Assembly (NCBI RefSeq): GCF_001413955.1
Contig: NZ_LCTZ01000002.1
Coordinates: forward strand, 992,001-1,056,000
Direction: 5' to 3'
Source of the DNA: Flagellimonas eckloniae
GTDB lineage: Bacteria; Bacteroidota; Bacteroidia; Flavobacteriales; Flavobacteriaceae
DNA length: 64,000 nt
The notes below the pieces were generated by a model. That model was not told where the DNA came from. It ran no database searches and was given only the letters and a program-made list of their open reading frames with translations. A program made the position numbers and the translations under genes. Shown one piece after another: positions 28,901 through 37,048 of the stretch. Numbering within the stretch: the stretch's first letter is position 1; each line of letters starts with the position of its first letter.

Positions 28901-31303
28901 TTAGTCCATACAATTCATCCCAATGGGCGAACCATCAGGAATCTTAGGGGATGGAACTACTTTAAAACTTGAAGGGTTTTTAAGAAAACTATCTATGAGT
29001 CTGACCATTTCCGCAGAAATTGCGCTCTTCCCATTATTTAGGAGTGAAGTTCTAATTGTTTTTAATGCCTCAATTGAAATTGCATTTACCTGCGGGTGCA
29101 CTGCATCTGCCGCGGCTAAATTTATAATATGATTGAGTACCCTAAAATTTATGGTCTGTTGTACTTCATCCAAATAAGGTTCTTTGCGGGATTTTTCCAA
29201 AGTACTTTTGACCAAAGTATTTAAAACGTCAGCCAACCCAACTTGGTTTTTGTCCAAACTTTTCTGCTGAATTAAACGCGACGCTCTTTCTGGATGCAAT
29301 AAAAGTCTTAAGGTCATATCTGCGGAAGTTTCAGCTGCTGAAAGGGCATCAAAAGAAACCCCCATTCTTCCTTTAAAAGACTCGCGACTGCGTCCATAGC
29401 CAATAGCTCTTGGAGGAAATAGATTCAATTTATCCTTTGGAATAGCAATTTCTTCCGCATTTAGAGTTTTTAAAATTGACTTTAAGGCATTTTCCTGTGT
29501 AGTTGAATTTATGATATGAACCGTACGTTGTCCATCTCCTTTGATAGTATAATTGTAATCCAATCCTCCCACAAGTTTAGAAACAGCTTCCGTTTGGTAT
29601 CTGTGAAAAAAATAGAGTGGTGCAAAAACATCCTCCAACATAGAGTTTGGTTCTCCAGTACGTATATTATCCATTGAAAAGTTAGCGATTGCAGTTTTTC
29701 TGATGTTTAGCACCTTATCCAATTCCTGGGCAGCATCTTTTCCATTATCCCACAGATGCGCAAGTGCATGTGCACCTCCTTGTGGACGTGCATCTTGATC
29801 TGAAATATACCGAAGGCCATCGGCCTGCGCTTGTTTCAATATTGCATCCAATCCATCTTTTTCGTTAGTGTTGTTTGGGAAATCAGAGTAGGAATAAGCC
29901 ACGGTAACTTTATCCCATTCCCCTATTCCAATATCATAAGCATTTGAAAAACTGATTGTATTGCCTTCCACTTCAAACTGCGGGTGTGGGTAATCCATAA
30001 CGGAAGCCCTGCCGTTTGTACTTGCAGCAAAATTGTGTGCAAAGCCAAGCGTATGACCAATTTCATGTGCGGATAATTGCCTAATCCTGGCCAAAGCCAT
30101 TTCTAGCATAGGTTCGTAGTTATCATCACGTTCGGCAAAAGGTTGGTTCATCAAAGCTTGTGCAATCAAAAAATCTTGACGTATTCGTAAACTTCCCAGA
30201 CTTACATGTCCTTTTATAATTTCACCTGTGCGTGGGTCTGTAATGCTGCTTCCATAGCTCCAACCTCTTGTTGAACGATGTACCCATTGGATAACATTAT
30301 ACCGGGCATCCAAAGGATCAGCATCATCAGGTAGAATTTTTAATTGAAAAGCATCTTTATATCCTATGGTTTCAAAAGCTTGATTCCACCATCTACCTCC
30401 TTCCAATAATGCAGAACGCACAGGTTCTGGAGTTCCATTATCCAAATAATAGATTATGGGTTCTTCTGCCTCGCTAACATCAGCTGCAGGATTCTTTTTT
30501 TTAAGTCGATGCCGGGTAACAAAACGCTTAAGAATCGGTTCCTGTACGGGAGTTGCATAATCATAATAGGAAAAAGGATAAGAACCACAGCGTGGGTCAA
30601 AAACCCTTTTTTCATACGTATCATCTGGCAATTCAATTAGGGAATGGTGTTGCGCTACCGTTACCAAACCAGGGTTTGGAGTTACGGAACGAATAAAACC
30701 ACCCTCTGCACTACCGGTAAAAGTAAGGGTTACATCAAACTCCACATTTTTTGGAAAAGCCTTGGTTCGCTCAAAAGCCAACGCACTCTTGGATTTATCC
30801 AGACTGTAGGAGCCTTGTTTGCTTTGTTTTAACCTATTGGAGACACCATGGGCATCCCGCATTAAGAAATCAGTTATATCAACCAAATAGTTTCCTTTGG
30901 ACTCTTCTTCAATTTTAAACCCGTGAAGAACAGATTTGGCAAACGCTTGTTCCACCGACTTTTTTTCCAATTCATTTTGGGTAAGCGCCCTAAACTTCAA
31001 ATTGGGCTGTATTAATAATAACTTGTTCCCTGCTTTTCTAAAGAAAACAACCTGCTCATTGCCCAATTGACCTCTATCCAAGCCAATATCATTACTGCCA
31101 ATTCCGCTACTCAGGGAATACACATACAAAAATTCTTTTTCAAGTTCATTTACCTCCAAAAAAATCTTGTCCGTTGCGTCATCGTAATAAAAGTTAAAGT
31201 ACCCATTGAATTTTTGGTAATTTTTGGTCTTATCAAAACTTTGGGCATTTAGAAATCCTGTTGCAAATACTATTTGCAAAATGTAAAAAATATATTTTTT
31301 CAT
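28901..31303 (-). CDS. Large zinc-dependent metalloprotease (DUF5117/DUF4953 type)
   Basis: An 800-residue secreted protein with signal peptide (about 1-20). The N-terminal 250 residues match the DUF5118/DUF5117 region common in Bacteroidota proteases (KEFLYVYSLSSGIGSNDIGLDRGQLG). The catalytic region has the metzincin-like motif SAHEIGHTLGFAHN (HExxHxxGxxH, near residue 412) and a downstream ASVMDYPHP Met-turn-like segment. The C-terminal 300 residues are helical. Length and order agree with the family. Substrate unknown; probably a periplasmic or surface protease. Upstream of ltaE by 12 bases. Confidence 0.9.
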   Translation of the reverse strand: MKKYIFYILQIVFATGFLNAQSFDKTKNYQKFNGYFNFYYDDATDKIFLEVNELEKEFLYVYSLSSGIGSNDIGLDRGQLGNEQVVFFRKAGNKLLLIQPNLKFRALTQNELEKKSVEQAFAKSVLHGFKIEEESKGNYLVDITDFLMRDAHGVSNRLKQSKQGSYSLDKSKSALAFERTKAFPKNVEFDVTLTFTGSAEGGFIRSVTPNPGLVTVAQHHSLIELPDDTYEKRVFDPRCGSYPFSYYDYATPVQEPILKRFVTRHRLKKKNPAADVSEAEEPIIYYLDNGTPEPVRSALLEGGRWWNQAFETIGYKDAFQLKILPDDADPLDARYNVIQWVHRSTRGWSYGSSITDPRTGEIIKGHVSLGSLRIRQDFLIAQALMNQPFAERDDNYEPMLEMALARIRQLSAHEIGHTLGFAHNFAASTNGRASVMDYPHPQFEVEGNTISFSNAYDIGIGEWDKVTVAYSYSDFPNNTNEKDGLDAILKQAQADGLRYISDQDARPQGGAHALAHLWDNGKDAAQELDKVLNIRKTAIANFSMDNIRTGEPNSMLEDVFAPLYFFHRYQTEAVSKLVGGLDYNYTIKGDGQRTVHIINSTTQENALKSILKTLNAEEIAIPKDKLNLFPPRAIGYGRSRESFKGRMGVSFDALSAAETSADMTLRLLLHPERASRLIQQKSLDKNQVGLADVLNTLVKSTLEKSRKEPYLDEVQQTINFRVLNHIINLAAADAVHPQVNAISIEALKTIRTSLLNNGKSAISAEMVRLIDSFLKNPSSFKVVPSPKIPDGSPIGMNCMD

Positions 31304-31492
31304 GTCTGAGTTAGTTCTATCTAAAAATAGTTAAAAAAGACCTAAAGTATACGTATAACACTTAGCTTTTTATGAGTCATGATTCTGTAATATTATGGCA
31401 TAATTTTTATCAAATTCATCATTTTAAAGGTTCATTTTTACAATAATCCCATCAATATTGTGAATTTAATGTTATAATTTTTATGAAGATTT

Positions 31493-32959
31493 ATGAAGCC
31501 AAACACCGAACACCAAATATTTTCATCTTACAATAAAAAAGATGGCTTTTTTGATGAAGTTTTTAACAGCAATGGAGATGCCAAATCCATTTATAAAAAA
31601 CTGTTTGACCTATACGGAGACCACTCTGTTGCTGAGTATGTCCAATTGAACAACAAGGCAAAGGCTTCATTCTTTAATCAAGGGATCACATTTCAAGTTT
31701 ATGGTGAAAAGGAAGCAAAGGAAAAGATTTTTCCCTTTGACCTCTTTCCCAGAATAATAGACGCTGATGAGTGGAACACCATTGAAGCCGGATCCATTCA
31801 ACGTAGTAGGGCTTTAAATCTTTTTTTATGGGATGTTTACCATGACAAAAAAATAATCAAGGATAAAATAGTACCTCTAGAGCTTTTGAGCTCATCATCA
31901 AACTATCTCCATCAAATGATTGGTGTAGATCCTCCCAATGGCATATACAATCATGTTTCCGGAATTGATATTATTAAGCATGCTGATGGAAATTATTATG
32001 TGTTGGAAGATAATATTCGATGTCCATCTGGGGTAAGCTACGTAATATGTAATCGTACAGCACTTAAAAGAGCACTTTTTGGGGTTTTTAATCATTATCA
32101 AGCGCATACCGTTACCAATTATGCCGAAAACCTCATGGAGATTCTTGAAAGTGTCAAACCACAAGGTGTAGATATACCTACCTGTGTGGTCATTACACCC
32201 GGTATGTATAATTCTGCGTATTACGAACATTCGTATCTGGCCAAAGCTATGGGGGTTGAGCTTGTTGAAGGCAGGGATTTGTTTGTGGAGAATGACTTTG
32301 TCTACATGAAAACCATCAATGGACCAAAGAAAGTAGATGTAATTTATAGACGCATAGATGATCTTTTTATAGACCCTTTAGAATTCAACCCAGATTCTAC
32401 ACTAGGGCTTCCAGGTCTATTTTCAGCCTATAGAAAAGGTAATGTTTGTTTGGCAAATGCACCTGGAACAGGAGTTGCTGATGACAAGGCAATCTATACG
32501 TATATGCCCGAAATCATAAAATATTACTTGGATGAAGAACCCATACTCAGTAACGTAAAAACCTACCATTGCAGCAGACAGAATGAGTTAAAGTATGTTT
32601 TGGAAAATGTAGACAAACTTGTGGTCAAACCTGTTGATGAAGCCGGAGGTTATGGAATTTCAATAGGAAATAAACTAACCAAAAATGAAATTGAAGAGGT
32701 GAAAAAACGAATACTCAAAGATCCAAGAAAATATGTTGCCCAGCCAATTTTATCATTATCCGTACACCCCACATATATTGAGGACAAAAATTCCTTTGAA
32801 CAACGACATATTGATTTGAGAACATTCACCTTATTGGGAAAGGATAAAGAATTTGTATTGAAAGGAGGATTAACCCGAGTTGCATTACAGGAAGGAAACT
32901 TAATCGTTAATTCATCCCAAGGTGGTGGTTCCAAAGATACTTGGGTTCTAAAAAAATAA
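31493..32959 (+). CDS. Circularly permuted ATP-grasp protein
   Basis: A 488-residue protein of the circularly permuted ATP-grasp family (formerly DUF404/DUF407). Visible: the family N-terminus (DEVFNSNGDAKSIYKKLFDLYGDHS), GVDPPNGIYNHVSGIDIIKHADGNYYVLEDN with ATP-grasp metal ligands, KVDVIYRRIDDLFIDPL, and LVVKPVDEAGGYGISIGN. ATP-grasp enzymes activate carboxylates for ligation to amines; this class has been predicted to make an uncharacterised peptide-like product. It is 9 bases before the alpha-E gene. Its product and acceptor are unknown. Confidence 0.92.
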   Translation: MKPNTEHQIFSSYNKKDGFFDEVFNSNGDAKSIYKKLFDLYGDHSVAEYVQLNNKAKASFFNQGITFQVYGEKEAKEKIFPFDLFPRIIDADEWNTIEAGSIQRSRALNLFLWDVYHDKKIIKDKIVPLELLSSSSNYLHQMIGVDPPNGIYNHVSGIDIIKHADGNYYVLEDNIRCPSGVSYVICNRTALKRALFGVFNHYQAHTVTNYAENLMEILESVKPQGVDIPTCVVITPGMYNSAYYEHSYLAKAMGVELVEGRDLFVENDFVYMKTINGPKKVDVIYRRIDDLFIDPLEFNPDSTLGLPGLFSAYRKGNVCLANAPGTGVADDKAIYTYMPEIIKYYLDEEPILSNVKTYHCSRQNELKYVLENVDKLVVKPVDEAGGYGISIGNKLTKNEIEEVKKRILKDPRKYVAQPILSLSVHPTYIEDKNSFEQRHIDLRTFTLLGKDKEFVLKGGLTRVALQEGNLIVNSSQGGGSKDTWVLKK

Positions 32960-32968
32960 ACAGCCTAT

Positions 32969-33916
32969 ATGCTTGCAAGAGTTGCAAATAATCTTTTTTG
33001 GATGGGTCGTTACATAGAACGTTCCGAGCACATTGCCAGATTTATGAACGTAAATTACTTTTCATCCTTGGATGCTCCCAATACATTATCCCAGTCTAGA
33101 CAGTTTGTATTGAAATCCATGCTTTTTATGGTTGGGCGACCGGTAAGCAATGATGAACTGATTCTAAACGAGGAACAAGTAATATATGATTTGGGTCTAA
33201 ATTCGGACAAACCGTATTCCATATTAAATAATATTAAAGCAATTCGAGAAAATGCCAATAGCGCTAGGGATTTAATTTCTACCGAACTATATGAGGCCAT
33301 AAATAAGTTTTATCATTTCATATTAAATTATGAATCTGATGTTTTGGTAAAACGAGGTCTTTATGATTTCACTGTAAACGTTACCGAAAGTTCTTCCATT
33401 CTAAGAAATAAAATAAGGGGAACATTGTTACATGATCAGGTTTATGCAATCATTATGCTTGGAATAAACATTGAAAGGGCAACACAAATAATACGAATAA
33501 TCAATACCAAATACAATGATGCCTTAAACGCTCAAGGAAGCTATGGCAATAAAATTGCCCACAGTTCCGAATGGTCTACGCTTCTGAAATGTGCAGAGGC
33601 CTATGACATGATGCGACGCCTATATAAAAAGACACCCGCAAGTGTGACTACCCTTGAGTTCCTTGTGCTTAACGCAGATTGTCCGCGGTCGGTAATGAAC
33701 AGCCTAAATCAAATTTGCAGTCATGTCCAGGTCTTGGACCAATCAAAATATCCCGTAAAAAATTCTACCTCCTGTTTAGTTGGAAAACTAAGGTCTAAAT
33801 TTAGCTTTATGCAGGTCGAAGAGATTGAAAAAGACATCAAAGGCTTTATAGACCAGATTTTGGATGATCTTTTTAAAATTAGTGAAAGAATGGAGCAAGA
33901 GTTTTTTAATTACTAA
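32969..33916 (+). CDS. Alpha-E domain protein (DUF403)
   Basis: A 315-residue all-helical protein of the alpha-E (DUF403) family, recognised by the opening MLARVANNLFWMGRYIERSEHIARF and by LGINIERATQIIRIINTKYN. The biochemical role is not known; it almost always accompanies the circularly permuted ATP-grasp and a transglutaminase-like protease, as here. It begins 9 bases after the ATP-grasp gene and ends 33 before the transglutaminase gene. Confidence 0.92.
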   Translation: MLARVANNLFWMGRYIERSEHIARFMNVNYFSSLDAPNTLSQSRQFVLKSMLFMVGRPVSNDELILNEEQVIYDLGLNSDKPYSILNNIKAIRENANSARDLISTELYEAINKFYHFILNYESDVLVKRGLYDFTVNVTESSSILRNKIRGTLLHDQVYAIIMLGINIERATQIIRIINTKYNDALNAQGSYGNKIAHSSEWSTLLKCAEAYDMMRRLYKKTPASVTTLEFLVLNADCPRSVMNSLNQICSHVQVLDQSKYPVKNSTSCLVGKLRSKFSFMQVEEIEKDIKGFIDQILDDLFKISERMEQEFFNY

Positions 33917-33949
33917 ATTCCCCTTCCATATTTAATCAATTATACCCCT

Positions 33950-34804
33950 ATGTCGCTTGAATATACAGTAACCTACTGTACTGAAAACTCTTATGAGAAT
34001 GATGTTTCCGAAGCCTTTTGGCAGTTCTGTATTATTCCAGAAAACAACACCACCCAAGATCTTATTTCCTGGGATTTTGATAACAGTTTAAAAGCGTTGA
34101 ACGAAGTTTCCATAAATGGATTTGGTTTTCAAGTGGTTCGAATCCATCCTAAACAACTTTTTAAAAAAATAACCTTTAAAGCCAGTTTTAAGCTCATCAA
34201 AAAAGAAATAAACCCCTATGATTTTATTCTGAACCATGAAGTTTCAGAAGATTACGCTACTATTAACAGTATTGTGTTCATTGCCGATCATGAACCCTTC
34301 TTGAGAAAAACACGTTTTACAAAACTTGCTGAAAAGTACAAATCACTATTTCTATTTGATTCAACAAAATTGATTTTCGATAACTTATTGGAATTGAACA
34401 GCTGGGTTTTTGAGCATTTATATTTTAAAGTGGGCGTTACGGATGTGCATACAAGCTTGGATGAGATTATTGAAAAAAGACATGGGGTCTGTCAGGATTT
34501 TGTACACTTATACTGCGCCATTGCAAGGGAAAATAATGTTCCGGTCAGGTATGTGTCCGGGTATTTACATCAAGGCAATGGCTATTTTGGAGATTCCCAA
34601 ATGCATGCTTGGGTAGAAGCATTTGTTCCAAATGTTGGGTGGGTGGGATTTGACCCAACCAATAATATTTTAGTGGAGCACAACCATCTAAAAGTTGCCC
34701 ACGGAAAGGACTATCATGATTGTCCCCCAATAAAAGGGGTGGTATATTCCAAAGGACGGAACACTACAAAATATGTTGTGGAAGTGCAGGCATCCCAACA
34801 ATAA
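33950..34804 (+). CDS. Transglutaminase-like cysteine protease
   Basis: A 284-residue protein with an N-terminal beta domain (about 1-100) and a transglutaminase-core fold. The catalytic triad is visible: Cys in RHGVCQDFVHLYCA (about residue 181), His in SQMHAWVEAF (about 218) and Asp in GWVGFDPTNN (about 233). There is no signal peptide, so it acts in the cytoplasm. With the ATP-grasp and alpha-E genes it forms the conserved three-gene operon; by analogy it may trim or hydrolyse the ATP-grasp product. That role is inference. Confidence 0.92.
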   Translation: MSLEYTVTYCTENSYENDVSEAFWQFCIIPENNTTQDLISWDFDNSLKALNEVSINGFGFQVVRIHPKQLFKKITFKASFKLIKKEINPYDFILNHEVSEDYATINSIVFIADHEPFLRKTRFTKLAEKYKSLFLFDSTKLIFDNLLELNSWVFEHLYFKVGVTDVHTSLDEIIEKRHGVCQDFVHLYCAIARENNVPVRYVSGYLHQGNGYFGDSQMHAWVEAFVPNVGWVGFDPTNNILVEHNHLKVAHGKDYHDCPPIKGVVYSKGRNTTKYVVEVQASQQ

Positions 34805-34833
34805 TAAGCATCCATTATTTCAATAAAGAAGTG

Positions 34834-34841
34834 TACTTTTG
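34834..34841 (+). promoter_or_regulatory. Bacteroidota -7 box of prfB (TACTTTTG)
   Basis: TACTTTTG matches TAnnTTTG and lies 18 bases before the prfB ATG at 34860. The -33 element is weak. Confidence 0.45.
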
Positions 34842-34859
34842 CCCAAAATTTCTACAAAT

Positions 34860-35955
34860 ATGGTTACCACAGATCAACAGAAGGATCTTATTGAGCGCCT
34901 TGGTGCGTTGAGGAGGTATCTTTGACATTGATGCCAAACTCATTGAAATAGAAAATGAGGAAGAAAAGACCCTAGCTCCAGGGTTTTGGGATAATTCCCA
35001 ACAAGCTCAAATTCAAATGAAATCGCTTAAGTCCAAGAAAAGATGGGTTGAGGATTTCAATTCTGCCAAATCATTGGTGGGCGATCTTGAGGTATTGATG
35101 GAATTCCAACAATTAGGTGAGGTTTCTGAAGACGAAGTAACGCAACAATTTGATAAGTCCCGTATTCTAATTGAAGACTTGGAATTTAAAAACATGTTGT
35201 CCGATGAAGGTGACGAGCTTACCGCAGTACTTCAAATAACGGCTGGTGCCGGAGGTACGGAAAGCTGTGACTGGGCCGCAATGCTTATGCGCATGTATTT
35301 AATGTGGAGTGAAAAGAGTGGTTACAAGGTCAAAGAGCTCAATTATCAAGAAGGTGATGTTGCTGGAATAAAGACAGTTACCCTAGAAATTGAGGGAGAA
35401 TTTGCTTTTGGTTGGCTGAAAGGAGAGAATGGAGTGCATAGATTGGTACGAATTTCTCCGTTTGATAGCAATGCAAAACGGCATACCTCTTTTGCTTCCG
35501 TTTATGTATATCCGCTTGTGGATGATTCCATAGAAATAGATGTGAATCCTTCAGATATTGAAATTACAACAGCACGGTCTAGTGGTGCGGGTGGACAAAA
35601 TGTAAACAAGGTTGAAACCAAAGTGCAATTGGTGCACAAACCTACCGGAATCCAAATTTCCTGTTCCGATTCCCGCTCACAACATGACAATCGGGCCACA
35701 GCCATGAAAATGCTGAAATCCCAGTTGTATGAAATTGAGCTGCGGAAAAAACAAGAAGCCAGGGCAGAAATTGAATCTACCAAAATGAAAATAGAGTGGG
35801 GCTCGCAAATTCGAAATTATGTAATGCACCCATACAAATTGGTTAAAGATGTTAGAACGGGAGAAGAAACGGGTAACGTTGATGCAGTGATGGATGGAGA
35901 ACTGAATCAGTTTCTAAAAGCCTTTCTGATGATGATGGGACAAAAAGAAGAATAA
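34860..35955 (+). CDS. prfB: Peptide chain release factor 2, programmed +1 frameshift
   Basis: RF2 terminates translation at UGA and UAA. The first 21 codons run from ATG 34860 ([21 protein letters not shown]) to an in-frame TGA at 34923; a +1 shift at CTT continues from GAC at 34924 to the stop at 35955, giving 364 residues, a normal RF2 length. Visible in the second frame: the RF2 anticodon-like SPF tripeptide in [15 protein letters not shown] and the catalytic GGQ in [14 protein letters not shown]. The shift makes RF2 autoregulatory: low RF2 slows reading of the UGA and favours the shift. It is not a sequencing error, because the site matches the canonical prfB signal. Confidence 0.96.
34911..34926 (+). 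promoter_or_regulatory. prfB programmed frameshift site
   Basis: AGGAGG-TAT-CTT-TGA-C: an internal Shine-Dalgarno-like hexamer, three bases, the slippery CTT, the UGA stop and the favoured following C. Spacing is identical to the canonical bacterial site (AGGGGG UAU CUU UGA C). Confidence 0.95.
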
Positions 35956-35978
35956 GTCAATACCTCAAAATTTAAAAA

Positions 35979-36323
35979 ATGATAAAAATATATCACAATC
36001 CAAGATGTAGAAAATCCAGAGAAGGGTTGGAACTTTTGGAACAATCAGGAAAGGAATTTGAGGTTGTTCTCTATTTGGATGAGGTTCCTTCCAAAGAAGA
36101 GTTAGAGACCCTAATTCAAAAACTTGGAATCCCCCCAATGGAGTTGGTTCGAAAAAACGAAACCGTTTGGAAAGAACAATACAAGGGTAAAGATCTAAGT
36201 GAAAATGCAATTATTGATGCAATGATTACAAATCCAAAACTAATAGAACGCCCAATAATTGTGAAGGGAAAAAAGGCTGTAATTGGAAGACCCTCGGAAA
36301 AAATCAATGAGCTAATCAACTAA
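35979..36323 (+). CDS. ArsC/Spx-family arsenate reductase-like protein
   Basis: A 114-residue protein of the glutaredoxin-linked ArsC family. The catalytic Cys is in YHNPRCRKSREGLELL (about residue 9), and the C-terminal half has the conserved ERPIIVKGKKAVIGRP, with the Arg that contacts the substrate. Length is normal for ArsC. No other ars gene is near, so it may have a general thiol role; a YfgD-type annotation is also possible. It lies 23 bases after prfB on the same strand. Confidence 0.88.
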   Translation: MIKIYHNPRCRKSREGLELLEQSGKEFEVVLYLDEVPSKEELETLIQKLGIPPMELVRKNETVWKEQYKGKDLSENAIIDAMITNPKLIERPIIVKGKKAVIGRPSEKINELIN

Positions 36324-36330
36324 ATAATAG

Positions 36331-36346
36331 TGGCAAGACTTTTGAT
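36331..36346 (+). promoter_or_regulatory. Possible second sigma-54-like promoter
   Basis: TGGCAAG-ACTT-TTGAT matches the RpoN pattern except for C to A at the sixth base and C to A in the -12 dinucleotide; the -24 GG to -12 G spacing is right. It would give a leader of about 80 bases for the gene at 36440. Weak on its own. Confidence 0.3.
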
Positions 36347-36439
36347 TGTAACAGTATAACGTTAAATTGCCTAAATAAGGATTTAACTTGGTTGGATTAA
36401 ACCCTAATTAAATTTGAGATCACACAACATACTAAAGTC

Positions 36440-36916
36440 ATGAAACGTATACAGACCAACATTTTACTCACTGCCTTATTCGGTTTACTCTCCTTTAACT
36501 CACTAATTGCCCAATATGGCTATGGAAGTCAATATGGAGGTAGAAACGGTAGGGGAAGTACATTGCCACAAGTTCAAGACACTCCAAAAAAAGAAGAACC
36601 ACTTACTGTAGAAGAAATAGTGGACAAGGAAATGCCCGCTATCACTGAAACATTGGAACTGAATCCTTTTGAAGAAGCCGTTGTACGAACCACATTAATA
36701 AAATATGTCCAACAGCGTAAAGAACTTAGAATCCTGGAACTCGAGCCTACAAAAATGCGTGAGGAAATGGAACGATTGGAAAAGGAGCAGAACGAGGAAA
36801 TGAAAGCAGGCCTTCCCGAAGAAAAATACGATGCCTATTTGGAGCTGTTAAAGAACAAGTTTAAGACCAAAAAGAAAAAAAAGAAGAAATCCAAAAAAGA
36901 TAAGGACAAGTCCTAG
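36440..36916 (+). CDS. Small secreted helical protein of unknown function
   Basis: A 158-residue protein with signal peptide (about 1-24, ending LIAQ), a Gly/Tyr-rich linker (YGYGSQYGGRNGRGS), a helical middle with heptad-like charge (about 55-135), and a C-terminal tail of almost pure Lys (about 140-158). The helical part loosely resembles Spy/CpxP-like periplasmic proteins, but I cannot claim membership. It lies 132 bases upstream of the beta-barrel receptor gene, same strand, which may be the functional partner. Confidence 0.7.
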   Translation: MKRIQTNILLTALFGLLSFNSLIAQYGYGSQYGGRNGRGSTLPQVQDTPKKEEPLTVEEIVDKEMPAITETLELNPFEEAVVRTTLIKYVQQRKELRILELEPTKMREEMERLEKEQNEEMKAGLPEEKYDAYLELLKNKFKTKKKKKKKSKKDKDKS

Positions 36917-37048
36917 CATCAACTTCTTTTCTCAATCAACCTAACTCTGTCGATGACAGGTTAAATTTTGTTGTTTGTGGTTTATTTTTTTTAACCTCCA
37001 ATTCTATTCTAAATTTCGCAGTAGAATCAATCAAAAAACTGCGATAAA

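Noticed and set aside
34860..34925. prfB as a pseudogene with an early stop
   Set aside because: The in-frame TGA sits in the canonical programmed frameshift context and the second frame is intact with SPF and GGQ motifs.
36958..36997. AGGTTAAA...TTTAACCT inverted repeat as a terminator
   Set aside because: Weak A/T-rich stem with a loop of over 20 bases; it could equally be part of the promoter region of the receptor gene.
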